Source: Doryteuthis pealeii (Eukaryota; Mollusca; Cephalopoda; Myopsida; Loliginidae). From it: DNA of 64,000 nt. The translations under genes were made by a program, and so were the position numbers. Where the stretch lies: NCBI GenBank assembly GCA_023376005.1, contig CM042138.1, forward strand, positions 99,357,491 to 99,421,490. The letters are read 5' to 3'. Positions 44,905 through 54,984 of the stretch are shown piece after piece; the stretch's first letter is position 1, and each line of letters starts with the position of its first letter. The notes under the pieces were generated by a model. That model ran no database searches. It saw nothing but the letters and a program-made list of their open reading frames with translations, and was not told the DNA's origin.

Positions 44905-45215
44905 AGGTTGCGCTGACAGCACGGATTTCCAGGATTTCTCGCCAATCGTTCCTATCGCTCTTGGCAAGTCTTCCGCACGGCATCCAGAATCCGTACAGAG
45001 CTGATTGATGTAGGGTTTTGCTGGTCGGCCTACACTGGTGTGTTCACGGCAGAATGTCGCGTATGAGTTTGCCTTTGCTTTTCATTGGTATCAGATTCCA
45101 ACATTTTTCAAGATAGGATGAAGCATCCTTGTTTATGTTTAATTTTCATCTAGTTTTTTCTCTAAGATAACCTAGTAATAGCTTTAAAAACTGTTTTTAT
45201 GTGACTTTGTCGAGT
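44905..45215 (-). pseudogene. RTE-type LINE 3' fragment
   Basis: On the minus strand LEKKLDEN-like and TRMLHxIL-like pieces are followed by VGRPAKPYINQLC-like sequence and the GTxCRKTCQER, DRNDWREILEIRAV-like end. Homologous to 21225-21420. It begins directly after the MITE-Z target site. Confidence 0.65.
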
Positions 45216-45334
45216 CTTTTTTCTGGATATCTAAACATTCAAACTGGTTTGCTGTCTTGGAAATGTGATTGAAAAAAGAATTCAAGACTTGTAAAACTTT
45301 TCCTTTTCATTTTTAACTCAATACAACTACAGGT

Positions 45335-45450
45335 ATATTTTCCTGGCCCCCAGCCATGACGGATTAACACAGGGTCTTTTTTACGCACAAACCAAAGCTC
45401 ATACGATGGCCAGTGCAAAAAAAAAGCGTGGTCCGTCGGCATTCCCATTT
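45335..45450 (-). repeat. G repeat copy
   Basis: GCACAAACCAAAGCTCATAC and GTGGTCCGTCGGCATTCCCA. Confidence 0.6.
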
Positions 45451-45451
45451 T

Positions 45452-45505
45452 TCTGTAGGGAGAATAGTTGGATTCATACATTTCCCAAGGGTATTAGCGC
45501 TGTGA
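45452..45505 (-). mobile_element. SINE-Q fragment
   Basis: GGGAGAATAGTTGGATTCAT and CCCAAGGGTATTAGCGCTGT, followed by a TA/TG microsatellite. Confidence 0.65.
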
Positions 45506-45532
45506 TATATATATATATGTGTGTGTGTGTGT

Positions 45533-45822
45533 TTACCAACCGCTCCGCACAAACAGAATATGATACAAGATCAATTTCTTAAGCGCAGTTTAACAGGTTT
45601 GAATTCAGAGTTTTCTTTCTCCTAGAGCGGTTGCCTAACCAAGGCTAAAGAGCCTAGTTCGCTCTATTTTTTTTACCATAGCTGGAGAGAGAATAGTTGG
45701 ATTCATTCTTTTCCCAATGGTATTAACACTATGTGAAATGTAAACAGCCTCGTCCAGGATTTGAATTCACGTCGACGAGTCCATTTCCTACGATTCTTAC
45801 CATTACAACACGCGCTTCCAAA
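45533..45822 (-). mobile_element. SINE-Q copy
   Basis: Full-length inverted copy: ACCAACCGCTCCGCACAAAC through CCATTACAACACGCGCTTCC. Confidence 0.85.
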
Positions 45823-45895
45823 TAAATCCTATAGATATTTAATTCAACATCCAGAAGTTATCTGGGGGGGGGGGTACTAAACATTTACATTATTA

Positions 45896-46105
45896 CATTT
45901 TTCGGGCTGTTGTTCTTATTTTTATTGTTAATATTCACAACGTTTCGGCCGATGATGTGCCTTCCGGCCTTAAAGTGTTTCCTTTTGAACATTGACAAAT
46001 CGGTCAAAACGCTGTGTCTATAACAATAAAAATGAGGACAACAATCCGAAAAATCTAAATAATACAAATTTTCAAGCCTCATCTAAAAAAAAATTCAGAC
46101 AAATA
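45896..46105. repeat. Repeat H inverted pair with stem motif
   Basis: Minus strand: AAGGCCGGAAGG...CGGCCGAAACGTTGTGAATA, a 5-bp GGCCG/CGGCC stem before GAAAC. Plus strand at 46019: ATAACAATAAAAATGAGGAC faces GTTCTTATTTTTATTGTTAA at 45910. The loop is about 80 bases. Confidence 0.65.
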
Positions 46106-46600
46106 AAAATTTACATTGAAAAACCAAGTTTCATCTCGCAACAATTGACCCTCTCGTTATGTTTCTTTCGTGTTTTGTCTTTTTCCCCCCTCTTCCAATC
46201 ACTAAGATGGGGACTTACACCCGATTACCGATATATAACTTTTTGGGTTTAAATGTAACCGTTGGTAAAGACAAAAAATGAAGCAAATGACTAAAACATA
46301 GTCGATTCTGGATGGTGAATATGAATATTGTATTTTGCCGGTATATTCTGGACAAATACCCAAGTTTTATATTTAAATACAATACAAATACCATTTTTTA
46401 AAATTCGGTTAAATCTTTGCAACGATAACGACAATTAAATGTGATATTTAATAATCATTTTTTTAAGAAGCAAACATGGACTGTCAAGTACCCAGGGTAT
46501 GAAGCACCCAGAAAATTTGTCACAGCAATGTAGCTCTTGACGTTAATAAAAATCTACCGACTGTCAGCAACATGTTAGATATAACGTCTTCCGTTTAGGA
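46106..46600. other. Unannotated stretch
   Basis: No gene, RNA or repeat of the window is recognised. Confidence 0.4.
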
Positions 46601-46604
46601 AACT

Positions 46605-46790
46605 TGAAGTGCAAGCTAGATTAGCAGACTATTGTTACTGAGTTCAATTCTCAATGGTTGCCCCATACTACTGGCTTTGTGCCACAGCTAAGCTTAGTAA
46701 ATAACTATAACGTCTACTGTTTTGGGCACCTCACGTGGTTGTAATGGTTGGCAAGCTAGATTATCAATGCCCCATACTTCTGGTTTGGTT
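46605..46790 (+). mobile_element. Two degenerate SINE-F-like heads
   Basis: GCAAGCTAGATTAGCAGACT, GAGTTCAATTCTCAATGGTT and CCCCATACTACTGGCTTTGT, then TGTAATGGTTGGCAAGCTAG and CCCCATACTTCTGGTTTGG. Confidence 0.6.
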
Positions 46791-46799
46791 CCCCTTATT

Positions 46800-47004
46800 T
46801 TTTTTCAAGGCACATCAACTTTCATGGGCTATTTAATGCAAAAACTATCCTCGTAGAAGAACAGTGGTGGTACTATTTAACCCATAAATGAGGGAAAGGG
46901 GTTTCATACCTGTCCCAATGGTATTAGTCCGAAAGTAAACGTAATAGTAAGATTGGGGTTCGAACTACAGTGTCGCAGTCTAGTACGTTCACCACTACGC
47001 CACT
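46800..47004 (-). mobile_element. SINE-P copy
   Basis: GGCACATCAACTTTCATGGG tail, TTTAACCCATAAATGAGGGA body, TTCACCACTACGCCACTTCT inverted head. Confidence 0.75.
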
Positions 47005-47044
47005 TCTGGTCTAGTGCCACAATTAAACTAAGCTTAGTAAATGA

Positions 47045-47150
47045 CTTACGCCCACGTGGTGTAATGTTTAGCAAGGTACGTAAACATACAATCGTTAGTG
47101 AGTTCGATTCTCACTGGGTGCCCCATGACTAGGTAAATAACTAACGTCTA
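47045..47150 (+). mobile_element. SINE-F-like copy
   Basis: CACGTGGTGTAATGTTTAGC, GAGTTCGATTCTCACTGGGT and GCCCCATGACTAGGTAAATA. Confidence 0.7.
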
Positions 47151-47153
47151 CAG

Positions 47154-47374
47154 TTTTATAGGAAATAATCATGATTCTTGTGACGTATTTGCCGGTGTAG
47201 CTGTAGGACAGACACCAATATGCGTTCTTTTATGGATTTTAAAAAGTCAGTATTGCTTGTTTTACGCATTCCGGAACAAAGCTCTTCAACAATAACAACA
47301 AAAATCTTCAAAGAGTGAAGGGTTTTGTCAACCTTAAATAAGCAATAAACGAAATTATACAGCCGTGCTCCCAT
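47154..47374 (-). CDS. Unrecognised 72-codon open frame
   Basis: It starts MGARLYNFVYCLFKVDKTLH and ends with HKNHDYFL and a stop. The mix of charged and hydrophobic residues is more protein-like than the other frames here, but I recognise no domain. No donor, acceptor or promoter supports it, and it sits right after a SINE. It may be chance, or a piece of an unknown transposon. Confidence 0.15.
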
Positions 47375-48058
47375 AGTAGTACTATAACGGCTGAATTCAA
47401 TGTGCGAGTGAGTCAGAGAGAAAATAAAAATGTTTGGATTTGTTGATAGAAAATTGAGTTTTTACTTTTAATTCTTTAATAGAGTTACCTTTGACAGAAA
47501 AACAAAAGAACCGGAGATTTTTCAAGTTACCCCACGCCTACAAAAAATACCTTATTTTTTTCAGAGCCTAACACTATTTACGTAATAAGGTTCATTTTAT
47601 TGTTTCTTTAAATACTTGAGAAATAATTTCTTTGCAAAGGAAAATGTTGAAGTTGTAACTATTTCTTTTAAAAAAAAAGGGGGGGTAAACACTTTTTTAA
47701 TTGTTTACTAATCAGTTGCATAATATTCACATAAGGTCAGGGTTTTTTTTAAATACTTTGTCCATCCCAATCCCTAGACATGCAAGTCTAGTTCAAGCAT
47801 CAGTGCTGCTGGGAGAGAAAAAAATCGAATTTCCGAGTAATTTTCACAAATTTAGTAAGAAATAAAATAACAATGTGAACTGCAAGCCAAAACTAAAGCG
47901 TGCGTACACTTACTACTCAATATAATCAGAGAACCAATCTCTATTTAAAATCTGCGATACCCATGAAACTGATAAACTTTTACTTGTAACATTACATAAT
48001 TAAAAGAACGAAGGGCAGAAGAATTTAGTTCAATTATATTTTGTTTCTTTTACCGTAG
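47375..48058. other. Unannotated stretch
   Basis: Nothing recognised. Confidence 0.4.
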
Positions 48059-48059
48059 T

Positions 48060-48178
48060 TAAGCGTGGTTTAATTTAGCACGAGGTCAGAATTAAGAGAA
48101 ACATAGCGAGGATCGAACTCACTCAGCCTAGCTTGCTAACTAAAACCATTATTACATCACACGAGGTGCCCATTTCTT
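48060..48178 (-). mobile_element. SINE-F copy
   Basis: AGCGAGGATCGAACTCACTC, CCTAGCTTGCTAACTAAAAC and TTACATCACACGAGGTGCCC. Confidence 0.7.
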
Positions 48179-48797
48179 TTAAATTGTTTGTTTATTTGGG
48201 CTGCGGTTTTATCAACAACTACTCCATCTCTCCCCACCCTCTTCCAGGACAAAAAAGGGTTGTTTAATGTGGGGAGGGGGTCACGCGTCAGTGTACATGA
48301 AGAGACAAAAATTATCTATTTTCTTCAGCATTAGTCTTTTGGCACGCCTTAGGAACTGACTCCTGACCCTTTAAGACTTAAAGTGCATTGAGGAGGTGCT
48401 GTCTGATGGGGGACAGTCCCCCTGGAACAAGACATTCAAGTTTCTGGATCTTTGCTTCCGGAAGATTAAGAGCAGCAGTCAGGGGAACACAAATATGAAA
48501 TTCAGTAAACAGACATACCCGAGAGAATACGACAAATTTAAATTTACCAGAAACGCAGGAACCAAATTAAATCAAAACATGTCCCTCCTCATCAATTATC
48601 ACACTTTGTAAAAATTTAAATCAATACCAGCAAATAGATTTTTTTTATTGGAAAGAAAAACACTTTTGAGATTTTCTTTATTGAAGAGTGAACTGGGGCG
48701 AAGAAAAGATGACCGAAATTTGGGGGAGGGTGGTTGGATTAAAAAGATTTTGACGACAAGTAAAGTTAATATTTCTCTGAATTTTTTAGATGCGGTT

Positions 48798-48900
48798 TGA
48801 TAATTAGTATTATTCGGACTATTGTCCTCATCTTTATTGTTATCTGTACTGTACAGATAACAATAATATTGAGGACAATAGTCAGAATAATCCAAATACT
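48798..48900. repeat. Repeat H foldback, about 50-bp arms
   Basis: AGTATTATTCGGACTATTGT and CCTCATCTTTATTGTTATCT face AGATAACAATAATATTGAGG and ACAATAGTCAGAATAATCCA, with the centre CTGTACTGTACAG. It is the same unit as 22383-22488 but with almost no loop. Confidence 0.85.
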
Positions 48901-49654
48901 AGTGTAAAGAAATAATTTCCATATTTATTGAAGAACTGGATAAATAAATAAAAAGATTAGACGTACAACAGTAAAATCAATCGAAATTTTATGCACATAA
49001 CTTCAAAAGAAAAGAAACGAAAAAGAGCCCTTCCATCAACAACAAATGAATACTTCATTTAAACTAAACGGGGATTTTTTTTTAAATTTGTTTACAGTGT
49101 CAGGATTCATATTTGTTTTGTTTTGTAAGTAAATTAAAACTTGTAAATAAAAACTTCATTCTATTTGTTCACATGACACTGACTAATTTAAAATGGGTCA
49201 ATTTGTTGTTTACTTTTAAATACTTATTTCTATTACTGTTAGAGTTTGCAGTGTGATTTCCAAAAATAAATACTACAAAAATTTTCGGGGCTTCACGATT
49301 CCTACTCTTCTAACGAATATTGAAGAAAAATAAATTTAATTTCAAAATTGTTGGTCCAAAAATAAAAACCCAGTTTGAAAAGAAAAATTATAAGAAAAGA
49401 AAATTATTATTTTAAAAGTGAAATAAAACAGACTTATTTATAAAAACTAACCAACGAACGAAATGTTTTTCCTGTTTAGTTCGTTTTACGATAAATGTTT
49501 ATTGTACTTCTTCCCATTAAATGTTGGCAAATGGATGTTGTTAAATATTGGAACACCGGATGAGAGCCAAAAAAGTCTTGAGGTCATTTCCACAACCTAA
49601 TCGATGAGGATATTCATCAACAAAAGTCATTTTCATGTTATGAACGTTCAAATA
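48901..49654. other. Unannotated stretch
   Basis: Nothing recognised. Confidence 0.4.
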
Positions 49655-49740
49655 TCGTAGCGTGGGGAGTAACAAGATAGTCTTGTGAGTTCAATCCTCA
49701 ATGAGCGCCCTACAATTTACGGCCCTTCTGGCATTAATAA
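49655..49740 (+). mobile_element. SINE-F-like fragment
   Basis: GTGAGTTCAATCCTCAATGA and GCGCCCTACAATTTACGGCC. Confidence 0.55.
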
Positions 49741-49908
49741 ATAAATAATTATTATTATTATTATCATCATCCAAAGACTACTCTAATTCAGTGCACATTA
49801 AACAGTCGTAAAAAACTAGTTTTCTGTATTTACTCAGCAAAGTATCTTTTGCTTTTCTATTTAGTAAATAGTAAAATAATAATAGTAAATAGTATAAAGA
49901 AAGAAATA

Positions 49909-49997
49909 TTTTTCTTAACACTTTTAAATTAATATTTTTTTTAAGTAAATAGTATTTACTTCAAAAAATATTAATTTAAAAAAAGTGTTAAGAAAAA
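49909..49997. repeat. Foldback, about 43-bp arms with no loop
   Basis: TTCTTAACACTTTTAAATTA and ATATTTTTTTTAAGTAAATA face TATTTACTTCAAAAAATATT and AATTTAAAAAAAGTGTTAAG. It would lie in the first intron of the gene whose exon is at 52332-52636. Confidence 0.85.
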
Positions 49998-49999
49998 GA

Positions 50000-51980
50000 C
50001 TTTTTTCTTTTTAAAGTTTTGTTGTTTTTTAATAAAAAGTAGAAAAAGTTTTTAACAAAACAATCCAAAGCAGGTTAATTTTATTGAATATTTTTATTTT
50101 ATTCTTATTTACTTAAATCGTTGGATAATTTTTTTTACTTGAAATTGAAACAGCGCATACCCATACAAATTATTTAAAGTTCAATAATTAATCCATCACC
50201 CTCTAACCAGCAGCTGTGATTGATTTAGAGTTCGATAAATCGAAATAATTTGATTTTCGCTGAGGTAACCTAGGTTGTTGACAGAGATCAACTTTTTTTA
50301 AGTGGTGGATAGTAGTTTGGCTTTTTAAAATCTAAAGTTTAAGTATACTTTGAAATAAAATAAAACCTTATCCGTCTAACATTTCCAAAAATAACTTTTT
50401 TTTAAATGTAGTCATTATTAATAAGAAGTTTGAATTTTACCATATAAAAAAAACTAAGGTTGTTTAAATTTTTGATTTAAAATTTAATAACTTATCAATA
50501 AACAGTGAACGTGGAATTTTAAAAAGTATAAAGTCCTTTTTTTCTTTTACACATTTATCACGATCAAATGGTTATCTTTGATGTTTGTTTGGGGGAGGTA
50601 ATGAGTTGCCCTGTGATACCGGTTCAGGTTGGACTAGCACTATAGATATTTTACAACTGCGCTCGATCGAAGCAAATAAATAAAAAATAAAAAAAGGACA
50701 AAAGATCGATCATCAATGAAATAAAAAAAAAAAGACAAAAGAAAAGGGAAATAGATCGATCTTAATTTCCACCGCCACAACTAAAACCAATCTCTTACAT
50801 GATTGTCTCAGTGGTAGAGCACTGGGTCCGTGACATTCATATATTTCTGAGGTCAGTCTAGGCTAGGATATAGAGGGTAAGGCCTTGACCACACACACAA
50901 ACACTTGCAAGGAAAACTTCAAAATAGAGGGGGAGCGCGCTTTATTGAAAGAGTTTAAACTTGAAATATGAGTAACCTCCCCCCACACACACAGAAGTAT
51001 AAAAACAACAACACAAACAACTTCGCCACAGAAAAAAAATAGTTGACAAACTTGTCTCACAAACTAAACCATAAAACTAAAGTCAGCGGGTGCCTCAAAT
51101 TCGTGGCCCTGTGCCATATTAAGAAAAGCTTAGATAATCATTTTAAAATAATCAGGTGATTAATGCTTTACCGAAAGAAAGTCTTGGAACAGGATTCTGG
51201 TTTGAGCCTGCGGGCAAGTTATCATATCAAAAAACACCCTGCACCCGGTTATTTTTTTAGTTTTAAAAGACCAGAAAAAAATGTACAGATTAATTCAACT
51301 GTAAAAGAATTATTGCTCGTCCTGACAAAAAAATAAATGAGTAAATAAATTAAATTAAACATTAGTACACACGACAACGATGGGTTGATTAGGAGGTGTG
51401 TGCAATAAGAAAAGAAACAAATCGGGTTCTAAGCCGACCGGGATTTGAGGAGAAAATTAAATAAATAAATATAAATGACCATAGCGTATTAAATGCCTTC
51501 AACCCACCCCCTATCCCGACCCGACATTTATCAGAAACCAATTATTTAGTAAAATTTGTGAAAACAGTCATACTACTGGGGATTTTTCTCATTAAGAGTG
51601 TGTTAATGTTGTCTTAGTGTGACCCTCATGGCCAGTTACTTCGATGTCAATAAAAATCTACATTTGTTTCTTCTCTCTATTCTTTTCCCTCCTTCTCTCT
51701 CTCTCTCCATACATATATATTTTGTCTGTTCATTCGTAACCATATCTAAGTCTGGACATTAAATTCAATCTCTCATATATATGTACAGATAGAGAGAGAA
51801 AACTATATTTTGTTCGTTTTTTCTCTATATTATTATTATTATACCATTAGTAAACATATCTAAGTCTAGACATTAAAGTTAATCTCTCTATATCTATCTT
51901 TTTATTTGTCCATTAGTGACCATACCTAAGTCTGGACATTAAAATCAATCTGACCAATATTTATCATTTACTAAGCTAAA
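50000..51980. other. 2 kb of presumed intron without clear features
   Basis: AT-rich. At 50802-50880 TGTCTCAGTGGTAGAGCACT is a good tRNA A-box region with no matching second half, so at best a decayed tRNA-derived head. At 51715-51960 TAAGTCTxGACATTAAAxTxAATCTC occurs three times, 80-120 bases apart, a degenerate tandem repeat. Confidence 0.45.
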
Positions 51981-51984
51981 CAAA

Positions 51985-52078
51985 GTTTGGCACAAGGCCA
52001 GAAGTATGGGGCATCCAGTAAGACTCGAACTCAGCCTAGCTAACGAACTAACCATTTATTTACACCATGCGAGGTACT
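51985..52078 (-). mobile_element. SINE-F copy
   Basis: GGCACAAGGCCAGAAGTATG, GGGGCATCCAGTAAGACTCG and TTACACCATGCGAGGTACTC. It lies 250 bases inside the presumed first intron. Confidence 0.7.
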
Positions 52079-52331
52079 CCTATCTATCAGTTTGTTTGTT
52101 TTTATATCTATATATATGTCTGTCCGTGTGTCTTAGTCTGTTAAAAGTGTCATAAAAATTAAATTTTAATTAAAGATAAAAAGTTATTTTTTCGCTTTAT
52201 TCTAGAAAAACAACAACAATAATATGAGTACAACACCCAAACTTTTCACTTTGAGAAAATATGTCAACAATGGTTTAAAAATAGATAAATAAATAAAGCT
52301 AAAAAAAATACTTTTTTTTTTCAAAACTTAC

Positions 52332-52636
52332 CCAGTTGAATTAGTGGCATCTTTGAATATCCCTTGTGTGATCCAATTCTGTGTGGGTTCTCCTTGGTGA
52401 ACAGAATATTTGCCCAGGCTATAGGACACATAGTAGGTCTGATGACCACACACCACAGACTCGGACAAGATAGCCGCAAGTATAAAAAACAGAAGCTGGA
52501 CAACGTGCTTATTTTTGTTCATCTTCATCACTTTTGTGGTGTCCTGCTTATTTTTCTTCAACGTCTTCCCAGAGCCGACACCACTGCCGTCAATAAAATC
52601 ATCAGAGCAGACAAGAAATGCCGCTGACTGTTTCAT
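52332..52636 (-). CDS. First coding exon of a secreted/lysosomal protein, probably phospholipase B-like
   Basis: The exon opens with an ATG at 52636 and stays open for 101 codons. It ends at a consensus donor: last exonic base 52332, then GTAAGT at 52331-52326. Residues 39-64 (MNKNKHVVQLLFFILAAILS onward) form a textbook signal peptide: lysines, a hydrophobic core, then small residues. The mature part has YYVSYSLGKYSVHQG, then ITQGIF and NSTG, with the last glycine codon split by the intron (phase 2). In phospholipase B-like (PLBD/lamina ancestor) proteins this region reads aromatic strand, GK-Y/F-x-V, G-x-F/Y, then TTGW, so the pattern and spacing fit. That family is known as lysosomal, self-cleaving hydrolases; the nucleophile lies further on and is not in this exon. 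The start could be Met1, Met37 or Met39 (52522); Met39 gives the cleanest signal peptide. The DNA is less AT-biased than its surroundings. No exon 2 was found down to about 45 kb. The exon is secure; the family is a moderate call. Confidence 0.6.
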
Positions 52637-52683
52637 TTTAAGGTACCTGACTAAAACTACAAACTAGAAGGCTCGGGCAAGCG

Positions 52684-52692
52684 CTTATATAT
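52684..52692 (-). promoter_or_regulatory. TATA-like box upstream of the exon at 52636
   Basis: The minus strand reads ATATATAAG here. A start site about 30 bases downstream would fall near 52661 and leave a short leader of about 25 bases before Met1. It is the only TATA-like element close upstream, but TA-rich DNA is common in this window, so it may be chance. Confidence 0.35.
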
Positions 52693-52699
52693 CTACAGG

Positions 52700-53405
52700 A
52701 GTTTAAATAATCATGTGTGGACTCTCTCACTTAAAGCAATGTTCAATCTTGCCTTGTTTGTAGTATGTATGTACGTGTGTTTGAGGGATAGAAGCAGTAG
52801 TGAAAGTAACGACGAAAACTCGTTTCGGCAATGTTCGGCTTTTTCCGGAACCGCATCGTCAGAAAAAGAAAAAGAAGAAAAAGAAAAGGCAGGTGCGTGA
52901 TTTAACGCGAAACGTTTGTGTCATTTTTACACGGGAGGAGCACAGCTCAGTCGTTTTGCAAAAGTTAGGACTCCTCTATTCTATCTTTTTTTTTTTTTTT
53001 TTAAGAAAGTTGTCTGCCCAACTTGAAATTTTTCAACGAGGTTTTTTGATAAATTTACTCGGTTCCCATGAGGAGGAAAAACGGAAATGAAGTCGAAAAT
53101 TTTTGTAGAAAGCTACGGAAGGAAGTTCATTTTCTTTTGAGAGTAAATCTAAAAAATCATACCGGCAACCTTAAAAAGAAAGAAAAAAGTTGTTTTCTTG
53201 CACCCTTTCTCTCAATTTTTTTATTCCCCTCATTTCTTGGATTTTGTGTGTGTGTACGACATACGTACACATAAATATTTGTGATAAATCAAGATATAGA
53301 AAAAGAAAGAAGAAATTGTCTGTAAAAAAAAAATGTATATTTAATTGTTGTAAGTCAGTAATCAAATTTGTGGGCTGTTTCATAACTGGTGTTTACATAT
53401 TTCTA
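52700..53405. other. Region upstream of the exon, no gene seen
   Basis: Several overlapping open frames of 60-96 codons occur on both strands, all low-complexity or Phe/Lys-rich. The promoter of the exon at 52636 should lie at its left edge. Confidence 0.4.
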
Positions 53406-53414
53406 ACTAGTGAC

Positions 53415-53920
53415 GCAAGGTCTATGTTCGAGGCCAGTTTTTTGTTTTTTGTTTTTTGTTTTGTTTTTTTGTTTTTTTAAGCAAATAAGGCTTGCTTTTG
53501 CTCTTTCTATTTTTTTTTATTTATTTCTTTCTTTCTTTTCTTTTTTCTTTTTTCTTTTTTCTCTCGTTTTCTTTTTCTTTCGCCCTTTCTTTCTGTTTTT
53601 TTCTTTTGTTTTCCCTCTCTTTTTCTCAATGTTCGAGCCCAGATTTTTTTAAAAATTCAAATAATTCATTTTCATTTTTCGTTTTCTTTATCTTTCTCCC
53701 TCTTCCTCTTTCTTTCTTTCGTTTCCCCCCTCTCTCTCATTTGTTAGAGCCCCGGTTTAAAAAAAATCAAATAATTCATTTTTCATTTTCTTTCTTTTTC
53801 GCTTTCTTTCTTTCTCTCTCCCCCTCCCTCTCTCTGTCTGTCTCTCTAACTCATTGCACAGGTCTGCCAGAGACCAGGTTTTAAAAAATCTCAAGTAATT
53901 CATTTTCATTTTCTTTCTTG
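53415..53920. repeat. Pyrimidine-rich tandem repeat, units of about 112-120 bp
   Basis: A landmark (GTTCGAGCCCAG or GTTAGAGCCCCGG, then TTTxAAAAATxAAATAATTC and ATTTTCATTTTC) recurs at about 53629, 53742 and 53863, with a related start at 53428. TTTCTTTC/CTCTCT tracts fill the rest of each unit. Frames full of Phe, Ser and Leu are by-products. Confidence 0.8.
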
Positions 53921-54125
53921 GGAAATCCCCGTGGCGTTAGTGGCTAAGATTGTGGACTGCGGCATCGCGGTCAAGCGAGTTTGAACTCCAGTCGCGCTAT
54001 TTCGTTAACTTTCGGACTAATACCTTGGGTAAGGTATGAACCCACTTGTACCCCTGTTCTTCTATAAGAATATCTTTAGCATTAAAGAACCCACGAAGGT
54101 TGATATGCCATTAAACAAACCAAAC
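53921..54125 (+). mobile_element. SINE-P copy, plus strand
   Basis: CCCCGTGGCGTTAGTGGCTA head, GAGTTTGAACTCCAGTCGCG B-box region, ACTTTCGGACTAATACCTTG body, GGTTGATATGCCATTAAAC tail. Confidence 0.8.
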
Positions 54126-54685
54126 TATTCTCTCTTTCTCCCTCTCTTTCCTTTTCTCTTTCTCTTAGAAAAATCAAATGATGCTGATTTAAAATCAAAC
54201 CTTACCCGAGTTAGAAGATTTTGACACAAGATTCTTCAAAACCATTTTCCTTCATATCAATTTTTCCTTGTGGAATTTCAGTAAATTTAAGTTTTAATGA
54301 GTCTTCTTGAATAATGACTAATTCATTAAAATTTACTAATATTTTAATTGACACGTAAATAAATTTGGGAAATGTGATTTTTTTTTTCGTTCATTTATAA
54401 GTTTAAAATTAGGTAAATAGCATTTGAGTGAACAATTTCAATAATAGTTTTCCTATGTAGATAAAAATCATTGCTACGTGTGACATCTTTTCTTCAAGTT
54501 CCATTTTAGTTTATTGTTCCTTAATATCCCATACCTTTACTTTAAACTTACATTTAAAGAATTGATCTGCGTGTGTGTGGCATAGCTATGTTTGTTCTAT
54601 AAACTTTGGGTTTTAAAGTTCGTTCTTTATTATATTTCTTTTTTAATTTTTTGTTGAAGTTGATCAATTAAAGGAGGAAATGCAT
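54126..54685. other. Unannotated stretch
   Basis: Nothing recognised. Confidence 0.4.
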
Positions 54686-54689
54686 TCTC

Positions 54690-54722
54690 CTGATGATGGC
54701 CACATAGTCGAAGCTAGTAGGG
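54690..54722 (+). repeat. Hammerhead-like block, weak
   Basis: CTGATGA T GGC-CACATA-GTC GAAG: the same order as 6212-6260, but GAAA is GAAG and the stem has only 3 bp. Confidence 0.3.
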
Positions 54723-54984
54723 AAAAAATGTTTGTCTTATTTTTGTGAATATTTTAATAGTAAAAATGACGATGTACTTGTAGAGGAAAGAAGAAGAAAA
54801 ACACGTTGTAAAAAGATAAACTAATCAATACACAAATGAAGGTTAAATCAATTTTCATGAAAATGTATATTTTTTAAAAGTGGAGAAAATGGAGAAAAAT
54901 ACAGAAATTTTTATTTTTTTAAATTTTCTATATTAGTTGATTTTTCGTAGATTTAAAAAAAAATGTGTTATATCATTATGGAGT

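Noticed and set aside
50802..50880. A tRNA gene from TGTCTCAGTGGTAGAGCACT
   Set aside because: No second half: no B box or closing acceptor stem in the next 60 bases.
45000..52331. Second exon of the putative phospholipase B-like gene
   Set aside because: I looked for an acceptor followed by a base and TGG on the minus strand and found no convincing candidate.
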